A DNA stretch of 64,000 bases from Bacillota bacterium (GCA_023392595.1 JAEVYU010000028.1:1-64000), one strand, 5' to 3'. Shown: positions 6,726 to 14,987, counted from the stretch's first letter. Numbers and translations are program-made. Notes: generated by a model from the letters alone, not told the origin.

Positions 6726-8183
6726 ATGTCAAAAGAAAAAAAAGAAAAACTCGACCCTTTGGTTATAAGAGTAGCCATGATTTTGTTAATCGGATCGATT
6801 ACGCCGCTGCTCGATTCGACAATGCTCAATGTGGCGGTCAAGTCCATTGCGGTCCACTTCAAATGTACGGTGTCGATGATCCAATGGGTGATCACAGGTT
6901 ATATGCTGGCTATGGGAATTGCTACACCGATTTCCGGTTGGGCCAACAAACGCTTCGGGGGAAAGCGGATTTTTATGTTTTCTCTGATCGCATTTTTGGC
7001 AGGCTCCGGGCTGACAGCCCTGTCATGGAATATCGAAAGCATGATTGTATTCCGCCTTATTCAGGGGCTTGGCGCCGGGCTGATGATTCCTACCTCGCTA
7101 AACTTGCTCGTCCAGATATCAGGCGGGAGACAATTGGGACAGTTGATGTCCTATCTAAGTATTCCCTCTGTGTTGGGACCGATTCTAGGGCCGGTATTGG
7201 GCGGTGTGATTGTGAACAACCTGAGCTGGCGCTGGATTTTTTACGTCAATGTTCCTGTAATCCTGATAGCGCTTTGGCTGGCCTGGAAAGGGTTGCCGAA
7301 AGATAAAATAGCCGCTCATACAGGGACCCTTGATTGGATTGGCATCTCCATGCTTTCCCCCGCCTTTGCAATCCTCATTTACGCAATCGCCCAGATTAGT
7401 TCCAGTGGAGGAAGTGGAGGAATCGGAAGCAGTGCGGTATTGGCGCCGCTTACGATCGGGATCGTCCTGATGGTCGCATTCATTATCTACGCTCTGCGTA
7501 CAAAAGATACTCCGGTGGTGGATTTACGCCTCTTTCGATCCAAAAATTTTTCCGTATCCTGTATCCTGCTTTTTGTTTCCGGCATGATCACCAATGGGGT
7601 AATGCTGCTTCTGCCGTTATACTATCAGCAGGTCCGCGGTGAAAGTGCTTTTTTTGCCGGATTGTTGCTGATCCCGCAAGGAATAGGTATGCTGGCTACG
7701 CAAAGCTGGTTTGGGATGCTCACTGACCGCATCGGTTCGCGTCTGGTTGTTCTGGCGAGCCTCATTATCACCGTGCTGGGCACACTACCTTTTGTCTTTG
7801 CGGATGCCAATACCAATCAGGTGCTGCTGGCAGCCGGGCTGCTTATCCGTGGTGCCGGGGTTGGCGGATTGTTCATCCCGATCATGGCTTCCGCCTATGT
7901 CGGGATTCAAGAAAAACATATTCCCGACGCCAGCACGGCGGCAAGAATTCTGCAGACCATCGGAGGCGCATTCGGGACAGCCATTTTGGCGACTGTGGTT
8001 CAGCATCAGCTTACCGCGGATCAAACAAAGAAGGCGGTCCAGGCGGCAGTGGGCGCATATAACGCGGCTTTTTGGTGGTCGATTGTTTTTACCGTGATCG
8101 CGATTATTCCGGCGTTCTTTCTGCCGATGCGTAAAAAGAAGCCGGAAATAAAGCCGCTGCTATGGGCAAATGGGAAAGAGTAA
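6726..8183 (+). CDS. MFS drug efflux transporter, DHA2/EmrB type
   Basis: A 485-residue transporter with about 14 membrane segments, the DHA2 (14-TMS) layout. The first helix has the family motif LLDSTMLNVAVKSI; the next cytoplasmic loop has GWANKRFGGKR (motif A) and the fifth helix region has PSVLGPILGPVLGG (motif C of drug-proton antiporters). AAGGAG lies 13 bases before the ATG, a rather long distance. It pumps hydrophobic drugs out with protons. Regulation by the divergent TetR protein through the two palindromes is strongly suggested. The HlyD gene upstream belongs to the ABC system, so this pump has no adaptor of its own here. Confidence 0.92.
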   Translation: MSKEKKEKLDPLVIRVAMILLIGSITPLLDSTMLNVAVKSIAVHFKCTVSMIQWVITGYMLAMGIATPISGWANKRFGGKRIFMFSLIAFLAGSGLTALSWNIESMIVFRLIQGLGAGLMIPTSLNLLVQISGGRQLGQLMSYLSIPSVLGPILGPVLGGVIVNNLSWRWIFYVNVPVILIALWLAWKGLPKDKIAAHTGTLDWIGISMLSPAFAILIYAIAQISSSGGSGGIGSSAVLAPLTIGIVLMVAFIIYALRTKDTPVVDLRLFRSKNFSVSCILLFVSGMITNGVMLLLPLYYQQVRGESAFFAGLLLIPQGIGMLATQSWFGMLTDRIGSRLVVLASLIITVLGTLPFVFADANTNQVLLAAGLLIRGAGVGGLFIPIMASAYVGIQEKHIPDASTAARILQTIGGAFGTAILATVVQHQLTADQTKKAVQAAVGAYNAAFWWSIVFTVIAIIPAFFLPMRKKKPEIKPLLWANGKE

Positions 8184-8202
8184 TAAACGGTAGGAAATTA
8201 AA

Positions 8203-8262
8203 ATGAAAGAATCTTTATTTATCAAATGGGCTATCATCTTTTTTATGATTTCCGTTTATTGA
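8203..8262 (+). CDS. Possible 19-residue membrane peptide
   Basis: A very short frame (MKESLFIKWAIIFFMISVY) begins 19 bases after the MFS stop, with TAGGAAA upstream. The peptide is Lys-flanked and then almost wholly hydrophobic, as in small single-pass membrane peptides. It could be an accident of an AT-rich gap. Confidence 0.25.
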   Translation: MKESLFIKWAIIFFMISVY

Positions 8263-8343
8263 TAACCCTCATGGGCTAAAACGTATACTTGCCAAGTTAG
8301 CTAAATTTGATGGCGCACTTATGTAACTTCGGCATACGCCAAA

Positions 8344-8640
8344 GAAATAAATTACAGGATCGCCATAAATGAATATCTATTTCTTTGGCGAGATGAATAG
8401 GGGAATGAACCAGATTAGTCAGGATGAATCGGATGGCTTTTTCAAAGGCACGGATTACCCAGATTAAAGGAGCTATTCCCGTGTTAATCGAAACAATAAA
8501 TCAATAAGCTCAAGTGTAACGTTTTGAAACAAAGTACTTAGCAGCAACAAAAAAATCCTTCCAATCTGAAAAATCTGTTTAATCCTGGTTTAGACAGTGT
8601 TTTAGGCAATATGGATACTACATTTTCCAATCGCCTTTAC
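8344..8640 (+). repeat. Dispersed ~300-bp repeat, copy A
   Basis: This segment matches 12598-12891 along its whole length with scattered changes and small indels. Shared landmarks are ATTACAGGATCGCCATAAAT, TTTTTCAAAGGCACGGATTA, AATAAGCTCAAGTGTAACG, GCAGCAACAAAAAAATCC and ATCTGTTTAATCCTGGTT. No reading frame survives. The family is unidentified and may be a decayed mobile element. An inverted fragment lies near 398-437. Upstream (8263-8343) nothing else is seen. Confidence 0.8.
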
Positions 8641-8656
8641 TAAACCGGATACATCA

Positions 8657-8723
8657 CGAAATCGTCTTCCTTGACCCGGAATACCGGAAACTCGGGGAAG
8701 AGCCGCAACAACTCATCAAACAC
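8657..8723 (+). pseudogene. Coding relic EIVFLDPEYRKLGEEPQQLI
   Basis: A 67-bp segment reads as a good protein C-terminal stretch in one frame and matches 5379-5443 at the DNA level. Nothing before it in frame is convincing. It sits between repeat copy A and the palindrome at 8739, an order similar to that seen in the 5379-5683 region. Confidence 0.4.
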
Positions 8724-8738
8724 TGGAGGGGTGTCTAT

Positions 8739-8762
8739 GAGTCGCAGCAGCAAAATCGACTC
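8739..8762. repeat. Dispersed palindrome GAGTCG...CGACTC, copy 2
   Basis: GAGTCG, a 12-nt loop CAGCAGCAAAAT and CGACTC, followed by ACCCCATCAGCAACCCGG and GGCATGAGTCCATTA as in copy 1. It lies just after the 3' end of the tldE-type gene on the minus strand and might act as a terminator-like hairpin there, although no T-run follows. Confidence 0.65.
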
Positions 8763-8797
8763 ACCCCATCAGCAACCCGGACGGCATGAGTCCATTA

Positions 8798-10090
8798 TTA
8801 TTTCCCCGAGATGGCAATACCGTTAAATTGAATCCATGGCAGACATTGAAAGCCGTCATTGTTACGCTCTTGGGAGATTTGCTCAATATTATTCAGCATT
8901 TGAACAATGTTTCCCGATACCATCGTTTCGTTGATGGGATATTGAATTTTCCCATTCTCAATATAAAAGCTGTTTTTGGCAACGCCGCTAAAGTCTCCAT
9001 TTTGACTCGGATGGCCACCCGCAAAACGGCAAAGCAAGATCCCATTAGGGGTCGATTTAATCATCTCCGCGAGCGTCACGTAACCGGGTTCGATGATATA
9101 ACAACCTCCCATATTGTCGGCTTTCGGACGGCCTGTTTTATTGGAGCCATATAAGTTAAGTAAAAATGATTTTAAAATACCCTTCTCAATAATCGTGCTA
9201 TCCCTAGCCTCAAAGCCATCATCGGTAAAGAAATAACTCTCCGCCAACTCCGGTGAGATTGGGTTAGAGTGGAGTGTTAACCGGCTGTCGGCAATTCTCT
9301 GACCCAGCATATCTTTAAATAGTGAATCCCCGGTGATCATGGACTGATTGGATAGATATCGGACGAAATAGCTAATGAAATTACTCAAGCACTCCGGAGT
9401 AATAACTAAAGATCCGGTAAATTTCTGAGGTATCGTACCCACGTTGATTTCTTGGGATGACTGGTGTAATAACCGATCGACTCCGCCAAGATCTTTGATG
9501 GGAGAATTCAAATCCTCGCATTTACACTCAACGCCATTCAAAGAGGATACCCTATCCCCATCCTTACTCGTAAAAACGGTGCTAACATTATAAAATCCAT
9601 TCTCGGAGCAAAACTTAACCCCGTTTGAATTGACAAATACTGTTTCCGTTCGAGTGAAACTCAAAATGACATCTTTTATAATGGTCTTCGGATAAGTCTG
9701 TTCAACAAAATTCGAGAACTCCTGCAACCGTTGAACCATTCGCTCCAAATCCGGTTGCATGGGGCCGCCGGTAAAAGATTTCGGCGGTTGGAAGCCGGCG
9801 ATATCATTCGTGGGATCCGGTTTTGCAGAACCTGCTAATTCAATAACCTCATGAACCCCTTCCTCGATGGAATCCGGATCGATCTTGTTGATAGTGGTTG
9901 ATCCTTTTCGATCATTGACCAAACCAAGCAAATCCACTACAGTGTTGAATGGGGTTCGGAGCAGGCTAAGATCCCCGGTTTCAAAAGTCAGTTCATTCGT
10001 TTCCGACTGGGTTATTTTACATTGGGACTTGTCCGCCCCATTTTTTATTAACCGCTCCAGAGCATATTTGGCAGTATCCAGACTATTCAT
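8798..10090 (-). CDS. pmbA: TldE/PmbA, partner subunit of the TldD/TldE metalloprotease
   Basis: A 430-residue member of the peptidase U62 family without the zinc-binding HExxxH, as expected for TldE. Recognisable parts are the N-terminal IKNGADKSQCKITQSETNEL segment, SFTRTETVFVNSNGV, and the C-terminal FLLNLYGSNKTGRPKADNMG and NGDFSGVAKNSFYIENGKI stretches. The start at 10090 is chosen because the TldD stop and this ATG overlap as TGATG and GGAGGG stands just upstream; an ATG three bases earlier is also possible, and the longer open frame runs into tldD. Together with TldD it forms a heterodimer that degrades unfolded peptides and, in some bacteria, trims ribosomally made peptides or removes antitoxins. 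No such substrate gene is visible nearby. Confidence 0.93.
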   Translation of the reverse strand: MNSLDTAKYALERLIKNGADKSQCKITQSETNELTFETGDLSLLRTPFNTVVDLLGLVNDRKGSTTINKIDPDSIEEGVHEVIELAGSAKPDPTNDIAGFQPPKSFTGGPMQPDLERMVQRLQEFSNFVEQTYPKTIIKDVILSFTRTETVFVNSNGVKFCSENGFYNVSTVFTSKDGDRVSSLNGVECKCEDLNSPIKDLGGVDRLLHQSSQEINVGTIPQKFTGSLVITPECLSNFISYFVRYLSNQSMITGDSLFKDMLGQRIADSRLTLHSNPISPELAESYFFTDDGFEARDSTIIEKGILKSFLLNLYGSNKTGRPKADNMGGCYIIEPGYVTLAEMIKSTPNGILLCRFAGGHPSQNGDFSGVAKNSFYIENGKIQYPINETMVSGNIVQMLNNIEQISQERNNDGFQCLPWIQFNGIAISGK

Positions 10091-11469
10091 CATTTCCCTC
10101 CTATATTCACCTTGCATTTGATGGCCGGACCACCCATCCCTACAGGAATAAGCTGCTTTTTTCCGCACATTCCAGAACAATCCCAGCTCAGATCATCGGA
10201 AACCATAGTCACCGATTTCAGTACGTCTATGGCGACTCCGCTAATGGTCATGTCCCGTAACGCTTTACCGATTTTTCCATTTTTAATTTCATATCCTTGT
10301 AAAATCCCAAACATAAATTCACTGGTAAAATCGGCTTCCCCATTATTTGACTTCATCAGATAATAGCCATCGTCTATGGAGGCAATCATTTCTTCCAGTT
10401 TGCTTTTACCAGGTAGAATCGCGGTATTGCGCATTCGGATCAACGGCTCATCACTAAATTCAGACGCTCTGGCGTTTCCGGTTAATTCATGCCCGAAGAT
10501 TGCTGCCGATTCCTTATTGTGCATGAAACGCTTTAAGACACCCGCTTCGATAATGGCACAATCCTCCGCTGCAGTCCCTTCATCATCCATAAACACCGGC
10601 ACGGGACATAATTTACCGAAAGCGGTGTTGGCAAAGTCAACCAAGGTAATGAGTTCACTGGCAATGGGTTTGTTTAGCAGATCACCGGCCACCGAACCCC
10701 CGAGTACCAGATCGGCTTCCGTGGTATGTCCGATAGCCTCGTGCGCTAGAGTACCCGTGATATCGGCACCCAAAATCACTTCTTGAATCCCGGCTTTGGC
10801 ATAAATCCCATTAGCTTTCGTTTGAAGATGGGTGTATTGCTCATCAATTCCTGCAAACAAATTATCGGGTAATTTGAAAACATCCTCAAACTGGCCAAAA
10901 CCCCCAAAATTATTCCAAAGTTCAATGGGTTCACCATCTTTCGTAATTGTCATGCCAAAGTAGATTAAGGATCGTGGGATTAGAGAATAAGAGATTGAAC
11001 CTTCAGAAGTCAAAAGCGACTTTTCCATATCAAGCGTTCGCAGGGCTATGACTCTGGAAGAAAGGTCTTTGCAATGGGTCTTGAGGTATTCGTCCAAATT
11101 CATCAGGAATTCAATGATTTTACTTTGGGGTTTCAAAGAATTTTGCGCCGGAAAAACGTTTCGAAGATTACCATTGTTAACAGGAAGCGTAATATCTTTT
11201 TTCTTTCCCTTACCGCTTAAATAAAGAGCGTTTTCGGTTGCCCTCTGAATTACATTTTGGATATCATTCTCCGTAAGTAAAGGATTCGAAGCAAATCCCC
11301 AGTAGCCGCCTTTATGGGCCCGGGCCGAAATACCGCTTTTCACTTGCTTTCTATTGGTTGCAATATCTCCGTTGATAATCGTTATTTGATTGTTTTTATT
11401 TTCTTGGGCCCTTAATTCAGTATATTCCTTAAAAAAACTCAAATATTGTTTCAAGTCTTTTGGGATCAT
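10090..11469 (-). CDS. tldD: TldD, zinc-bearing subunit of the TldD/TldE metalloprotease
   Basis: A 459-residue peptidase U62 protein. The metal site is present: HEAIGH (the HExxxH motif) in GTLAHEAIGHTTEADLV, and the C-terminal Cys segment SWDCSGMCGKK, where E. coli TldD supplies its third ligand. Other hallmarks are SGISARAHKGGYWGFASNPL near the N-terminus and VFMDDEGTAAEDCAIIEAGV. The ATG at 11469 is preferred over the GTG at 11481 because GGTGAGG is correctly spaced from it. It overlaps tldE by one base, so the pair is translationally coupled. Confidence 0.95.
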   Translation of the reverse strand: MIPKDLKQYLSFFKEYTELRAQENKNNQITIINGDIATNRKQVKSGISARAHKGGYWGFASNPLLTENDIQNVIQRATENALYLSGKGKKKDITLPVNNGNLRNVFPAQNSLKPQSKIIEFLMNLDEYLKTHCKDLSSRVIALRTLDMEKSLLTSEGSISYSLIPRSLIYFGMTITKDGEPIELWNNFGGFGQFEDVFKLPDNLFAGIDEQYTHLQTKANGIYAKAGIQEVILGADITGTLAHEAIGHTTEADLVLGGSVAGDLLNKPIASELITLVDFANTAFGKLCPVPVFMDDEGTAAEDCAIIEAGVLKRFMHNKESAAIFGHELTGNARASEFSDEPLIRMRNTAILPGKSKLEEMIASIDDGYYLMKSNNGEADFTSEFMFGILQGYEIKNGKIGKALRDMTISGVAIDVLKSVTMVSDDLSWDCSGMCGKKQLIPVGMGGPAIKCKVNIGGK

Positions 11470-11615
11470 CTTTATCCTCACCTTCGTAATGACGGGTAGG
11501 TTCTTATTTTACTGTAGAAAGGATGAAAAGCAAAACAGTTAAAATCAATCTCCCATGACCTGATTCCTGAATTTGGAAATACAATCCTGTTTTTGACATT
11601 TTTTCATAATAATTC

Positions 11616-11644
11616 TTGACAGGTTACCGGTTGTAAGGTATATT
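11616..11644 (+). promoter_or_regulatory. Consensus promoter TTGACA-N17-TATATT
   Basis: TTGACA (11616-11621) and TATATT (11639-11644) are separated by exactly 17 bp. Transcription would start about 11651, some 300 bases ahead of the barrel-protein gene, giving a long leader with a strong hairpin. Confidence 0.75.
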
Positions 11645-11710
11645 ATATATACTTGATGTCGGGGATGTCAGGCTTGTATTATTTAATACTAAAAAATAGG
11701 TTTTCTTGAA

Positions 11711-11751
11711 AAATGGCAGTGGATTGCGCGTGCGCAACTCTACTGCCATTT
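11711..11751 (+). other. Long stem-loop in the leader, possible small RNA
   Basis: AAATGGCAGT (11711-11720) pairs perfectly with ACTGCCATTT (11742-11751), and inside it TTGCGC pairs with GCGCAA, so a two-part stem forms. No T-run follows, so it is not a standard terminator. It lies about 60 bases after the predicted start of the 11616 promoter. The rest of the 11470-11953 gap shows no gene. Confidence 0.5.
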
Positions 11752-11766
11752 GAAGTTTATGTCTAT

Positions 11767-11791
11767 GAGTTGAAGCGGCAAAAATCGACTC
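11767..11791. repeat. Dispersed palindrome, diverged copy 3
   Basis: GAGTTGAAGCGGCAAAAATCGACTC, with the same TCTATGAGT prefix as copy 2 and CCATCAG after it. The left arm has one G:T-type change and the loop one extra A. It lies in the leader between the 11616 promoter and the barrel gene. Confidence 0.5.
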
Positions 11792-11953
11792 GTTCCATCA
11801 GGCACTTGTCGGTATATGGCCTTTCGTCCCATAGCTATTTGAAACTAAATAAGGAAATGTTTTTTTATGCAATAATTAATGAAAGAAAGAGCAATAAATG
11901 TTGAAAAATGAAGGAACGAAATTGTAATCGAGATTAAAAACAGGAGGTTGTTG

Positions 11954-12508
11954 ATGAAACGGTTATTTTGTGTTGTCTTAACGGTTTTCTTAGTTCTATT
12001 AGCAACAGAGGCAGTGTTTGCAAGCAATGAAACCAACGAAGAACTGCGGGAACATTCTTTTGGAGCAGGGATCGGGATCTGTTATGGAAATGGATTAGGG
12101 ATTACTGTCAATAACAACATTGCCCCAAATCTAGATTTCACCGGTTCGTTAGGGCATAATTTATATACTGATTTTGGTTATGAAGTGGGACTGAAGTATT
12201 ATCTGGCACCTGTTGATCAACGTTTTCGACCGAAAGTTTTTATTTTATACGGGTCCAACAGTTTTGCCGATGAAAAGAATGGCATTTCTTCTGTTCCAAC
12301 TATTAAAAGCAAAAATTATCAGGAGATTACTATAGGTTTAGGTGGAGTTTTTTATTGGAAAAAATCCCATGAAAATGGAGGCTTGGATTTTGATATCACG
12401 TATATTGTTTCAAGTGATATCGATAAAGACAAGATGAATGCTCAAGGATATGATGTTTATGGTCCGGGTTCGTTTGATATCGCCCTTGGCTATCGCTGGG
12501 ATTTTTAA
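11954..12508 (+). CDS. Secreted small beta-barrel-like (outer-membrane type) protein
   Basis: A 184-residue protein with a clear signal peptide (MKRLFCVVLTVFLVLLATEAVFA, cleavage before SNET). The mature part alternates polar and hydrophobic residues in about eight short strands, such as FGAGIGICYGNGLGITVNN, YEVGLKYYLAPV, KVFILYG and ITIGLGGVFYWKK. It ends in SFDIALGYRWDF, the terminal Phe with aromatic alternation recognised by the outer-membrane assembly machinery. I infer a small porin-like or OmpW/OmpX-like barrel, which would require an outer membrane. The start is the ATG at 11954, 6 bases after AGGAGG; a TTG at 11948 is less likely. It is alone in its unit. The family is not recognised with certainty. 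Confidence 0.65.
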   Translation: MKRLFCVVLTVFLVLLATEAVFASNETNEELREHSFGAGIGICYGNGLGITVNNNIAPNLDFTGSLGHNLYTDFGYEVGLKYYLAPVDQRFRPKVFILYGSNSFADEKNGISSVPTIKSKNYQEITIGLGGVFYWKKSHENGGLDFDITYIVSSDIDKDKMNAQGYDVYGPGSFDIALGYRWDF

Positions 12509-12530
12509 ATTTACTGTTGGTCATTTTTAA

Positions 12531-12568
12531 ACCAAACCCTGGGAAAAACGATTGACCCGGGGTTTGGT
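12531..12568 (+). terminator. Stem-loop after the barrel gene
   Basis: ACCAAACCC pairs with GGGTTTGGT and the stem continues through TGGG/CCCG, 13 bp in all. No T-run follows, so termination would be weak or factor-assisted, or the hairpin stabilises the message end. Confidence 0.5.
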
Positions 12569-12597
12569 ATGTGAAAAATTGGGGTGATTGACCTTGA

Positions 12598-12891
12598 GAA
12601 ATTACAGGATCGCCATAAATGAATGTCTATTTGTTTGTCGAGATCAATAGGGAATGAACCGGGATTAGCCAGGATGAATCGCCTTTTTCAAAGGCACGGA
12701 TTACCCGGATTAAAGATTCTATTTCTGAATCAACCTCAAGCAATTAAACAATAAGCTCAAGTGTAACGTTTTTGAGAACAAAGTACCTAGCAGCAACAAA
12801 AAAATCCGTCCCATCTGAAGAATCTGTTTAATCCTGGTTCAGATGATGTTTTAGGCAGCATGGATACTACATCTTTCCAATGGCCTTTACT
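12598..12891 (+). repeat. Dispersed ~300-bp repeat, copy B
   Basis: Second long copy of the repeat at 8344-8640, in the same orientation, with the same order of landmark words and a few indels. It ends at CCTTTACTAA, just short of the end of the TetR gene on the other strand. It holds no open frame of note. Confidence 0.8.
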
Positions 12892-12904
12892 AATCCTCCG
12901 CTAT

Positions 12905-13486
12905 TCAAATTGAAGCGTTTCCCTTAAAATCTTTCATCAAGCCGTCATTCATGAGGCTTCCCAGAAGCTGCACCATCTTTTCGATATCCGGGTTTTCTTC
13001 CCGGGTAAAGCAATAGGTCATCACCCCAAGGAAAGCGGATATCATATATTCCAACGTGCATTCCAATGTGAAGTCATCCGCTACCAATGATTGAAGGTGC
13101 GGCCGTACCAATTCTTTGTATGCGTTTTTAATCTTTTCTTGAAAAGCGGGATCGCCGTTTTTCCCTAAGAGGACAACAAAGTACTGTTTGTTTTTGCTGT
13201 ACACCGCGGTAAGATGTTTGAGCGGAAGATGAGCACCCTTTCCCATGATGATGTCTTGCAGGAAGTGGCGGTGTCTTTCGATATCCGGTAAAATGGAGGC
13301 TTCAATTTGCTCCAGCACATCGTAGACATCGGTAAAATATTCATAAAATGTGCTTCGGTTGTACCCGGCTTTGGCGACGATCTCCCGCACCGATGTTTTC
13401 CCAATCCCTTCTTTGCTATAAAGGTCCCAAAACGCGTCCATCAAGTTTTTCCTCGTTTGAGCGGTAACTTCCGGATTGTGCTTCAT
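12905..13486 (-). CDS. TetR-family regulator next to an alpha/beta hydrolase
   Basis: A 193-residue TetR protein. The DNA-binding part runs QTRKNLMDAFWDLYSKEG, then TSVREIVAKAGYNRSTFYEYF, with the N-terminal MKHNPEVTAQTR start common in this subgroup. I chose the ATG at 13486, preceded by AAAGGAA; the in-frame ATG at 13522 adds 12 residues but lacks a good site. It faces a hydrolase gene across a short gap with a 12-bp palindrome, so it probably represses itself and the hydrolase. The inducer is unknown. Confidence 0.87.
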   Translation of the reverse strand: MKHNPEVTAQTRKNLMDAFWDLYSKEGIGKTSVREIVAKAGYNRSTFYEYFTDVYDVLEQIEASILPDIERHRHFLQDIIMGKGAHLPLKHLTAVYSKNKQYFVVLLGKNGDPAFQEKIKNAYKELVRPHLQSLVADDFTLECTLEYMISAFLGVMTYCFTREENPDIEKMVQLLGSLMNDGLMKDFKGNASI

Positions 13487-13577
13487 TTGCGGCAATTCCT
13501 TTCCCTTTTTAAAATCCGACATTCCCGCCGGGATTGACGGTTGATGGCAGGCGGAATGAAGTTTACAATATTATTAT

Positions 13578-13589
13578 ACAACATGTTGT
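13578..13589. promoter_or_regulatory. Palindrome ACAACATGTTGT, probable TetR operator
   Basis: A perfect 12-bp palindrome in the divergent gap. A minus-strand TATAAT (13578-13573) abuts it, so binding would block the tetR-type promoter and possibly the hydrolase promoter. Confidence 0.55.
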
Positions 13590-13643
13590 TGGATTATTAA
13601 AATTAAATACACCATAGAAAAAATAGCGAAAGGAAGATCATGG

Positions 13644-14855
13644 ATGAAGAATGTAATATTCAAAGACGATTCATTTGCTTTCGAGACTTTACGGTTGCTC
13701 AGCGAAACGGCATACGGTATGGCAGATATCGGGGAGGTCCTCACCACGGCGGAGAAAATAACGGAAGGAGATGACGACAGCTGGTGCAGGGAGTGGACCG
13801 TGACGGCCAAAAGGCTCCACGCGGCTGCGAACGAATATTTTAAAAAGGGGCATCGGGTTAGTGCTAAAAAAACGTATCTGCGGGCCTACAATTATTACCG
13901 TTCGGCAGAATTTTATCTGCACGGAAACCCAAACGACCCCAGGATCACCGAGTTGACCGAAGCAAGCTTCGCCTGTTTTGCAAGAGTGATGGAACTGAAC
14001 GACCCGGTCATTGAAGCTGTCAAAATTCCCTATGAAGGAACAACCCTGCCCGGGCATTATTACAAGTGCCAAAACTCATTGAAACCGAGCCCTGTGTTGA
14101 TTGTAATGACCGGTTTTGACGGTACCAAAGAAGAACTGTACGGAATGGCCATGGCTGCCCTGGAACACGGTATGAATTGCCTGGTGTTTGAGGGGCCGGG
14201 CCAGGGCGAGGCTTTACACCGGCAGCACCTGTACTTCCGGTACGACTATGAGGCGGTGGTGACACCCGCCGTGGATTTTGTCCTCTCCCTGGATGGCGTC
14301 GACCCTGGCAAAATCGTTTTGATGGGTGTGAGCCTGGGTGGATATCTGGCGCCCAGAGCGGCCGCCTATGAGCACCGTCTGGCCGCCTGCGTCGCAAATG
14401 GCGGCATATACAGTTTTGCAGACGCTCTTAAAAACCTATTGCCCGATAGCCGTTTTTTCGACATGGCCAGTACCGACCCGGACAAAGTCAATCAAAACTT
14501 TGACAAAATGGCAAAAACCAATCCCACGCTTAAATGGGGCTGTGAGCACGGCATGTTTGTCTTTGGAGTCGACACTCCCGCTCAATTTCTTGTGAAGATC
14601 AAAGACTTTAGCATGGCGGGGGTTGCGGAAAAGCTCCAGTGCCCGACGCTTATTGTGGATGCCGAGGAGGACAAGATGATGGCTGGTCAGGCAAAGCCGC
14701 TTTATGACGCGCTTACCTGTGAGAAAAGCTTTATGTTGTTTACTTCGGGGGAAGGCGCAGGCGAGCATGGCCAGTGCGGAGCCAAGTTGCTTGCTAATGA
14801 GCGCATCCTCTCCTGGATCGATGAGAAGCTTTTGAATTCGGCGTCAGGTAAATAA
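13644..14855 (+). CDS. Alpha/beta hydrolase, FrsA/DHPON-hydrolase-like
   Basis: A 403-residue hydrolase with a helical N-terminal region of about 130 residues (FKKGHRVSAKKTYLRAYNYY) and a C-terminal alpha/beta fold. The nucleophile elbow is GVSLGG, the acid is expected in LIVDAEEDKM and the histidine in GAGEHGQCGA. The oxyanion region reads MTGFDGTKEELYG. This architecture is that of FrsA-like and 2,6-dihydroxypseudooxynicotine hydrolase-like enzymes, which act on esters or C-C bonds; the substrate cannot be told. AGGAAG stands 8 bases before the ATG. Divergent from a TetR gene that likely controls it. The reading frame uses more G+C than its neighbours, which may hint at transfer. Confidence 0.85.
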   Translation: MKNVIFKDDSFAFETLRLLSETAYGMADIGEVLTTAEKITEGDDDSWCREWTVTAKRLHAAANEYFKKGHRVSAKKTYLRAYNYYRSAEFYLHGNPNDPRITELTEASFACFARVMELNDPVIEAVKIPYEGTTLPGHYYKCQNSLKPSPVLIVMTGFDGTKEELYGMAMAALEHGMNCLVFEGPGQGEALHRQHLYFRYDYEAVVTPAVDFVLSLDGVDPGKIVLMGVSLGGYLAPRAAAYEHRLAACVANGGIYSFADALKNLLPDSRFFDMASTDPDKVNQNFDKMAKTNPTLKWGCEHGMFVFGVDTPAQFLVKIKDFSMAGVAEKLQCPTLIVDAEEDKMMAGQAKPLYDALTCEKSFMLFTSGEGAGEHGQCGAKLLANERILSWIDEKLLNSASGK

Positions 14856-14941
14856 AACGAAGGGACAAAAAGGAGAAACCGGTATCAGCGATCGCTTTGT
14901 TTGGCTGTTTTGTAAGCAAATGGACCGTTGATTCCGGACCG

Positions 14942-14987
14942 AAGACAGCCCCGGCTGCGGATCATGCAGCCGGGGCTGTCTTGTTTA
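14942..14987 (+). terminator. Strong intrinsic terminator
   Basis: A perfect 17-bp stem (14942-14958 with 14966-14982, core GCCCCGGCTGC) and a 7-nt loop, followed by GTTT. It ends the hydrolase transcript. Confidence 0.85.

Noticed and set aside
13689..14397. Minus-strand ORFs opposite the hydrolase
   Set aside because: Shadow frames of a GC-richer gene whose catalytic motifs are all on the plus strand.
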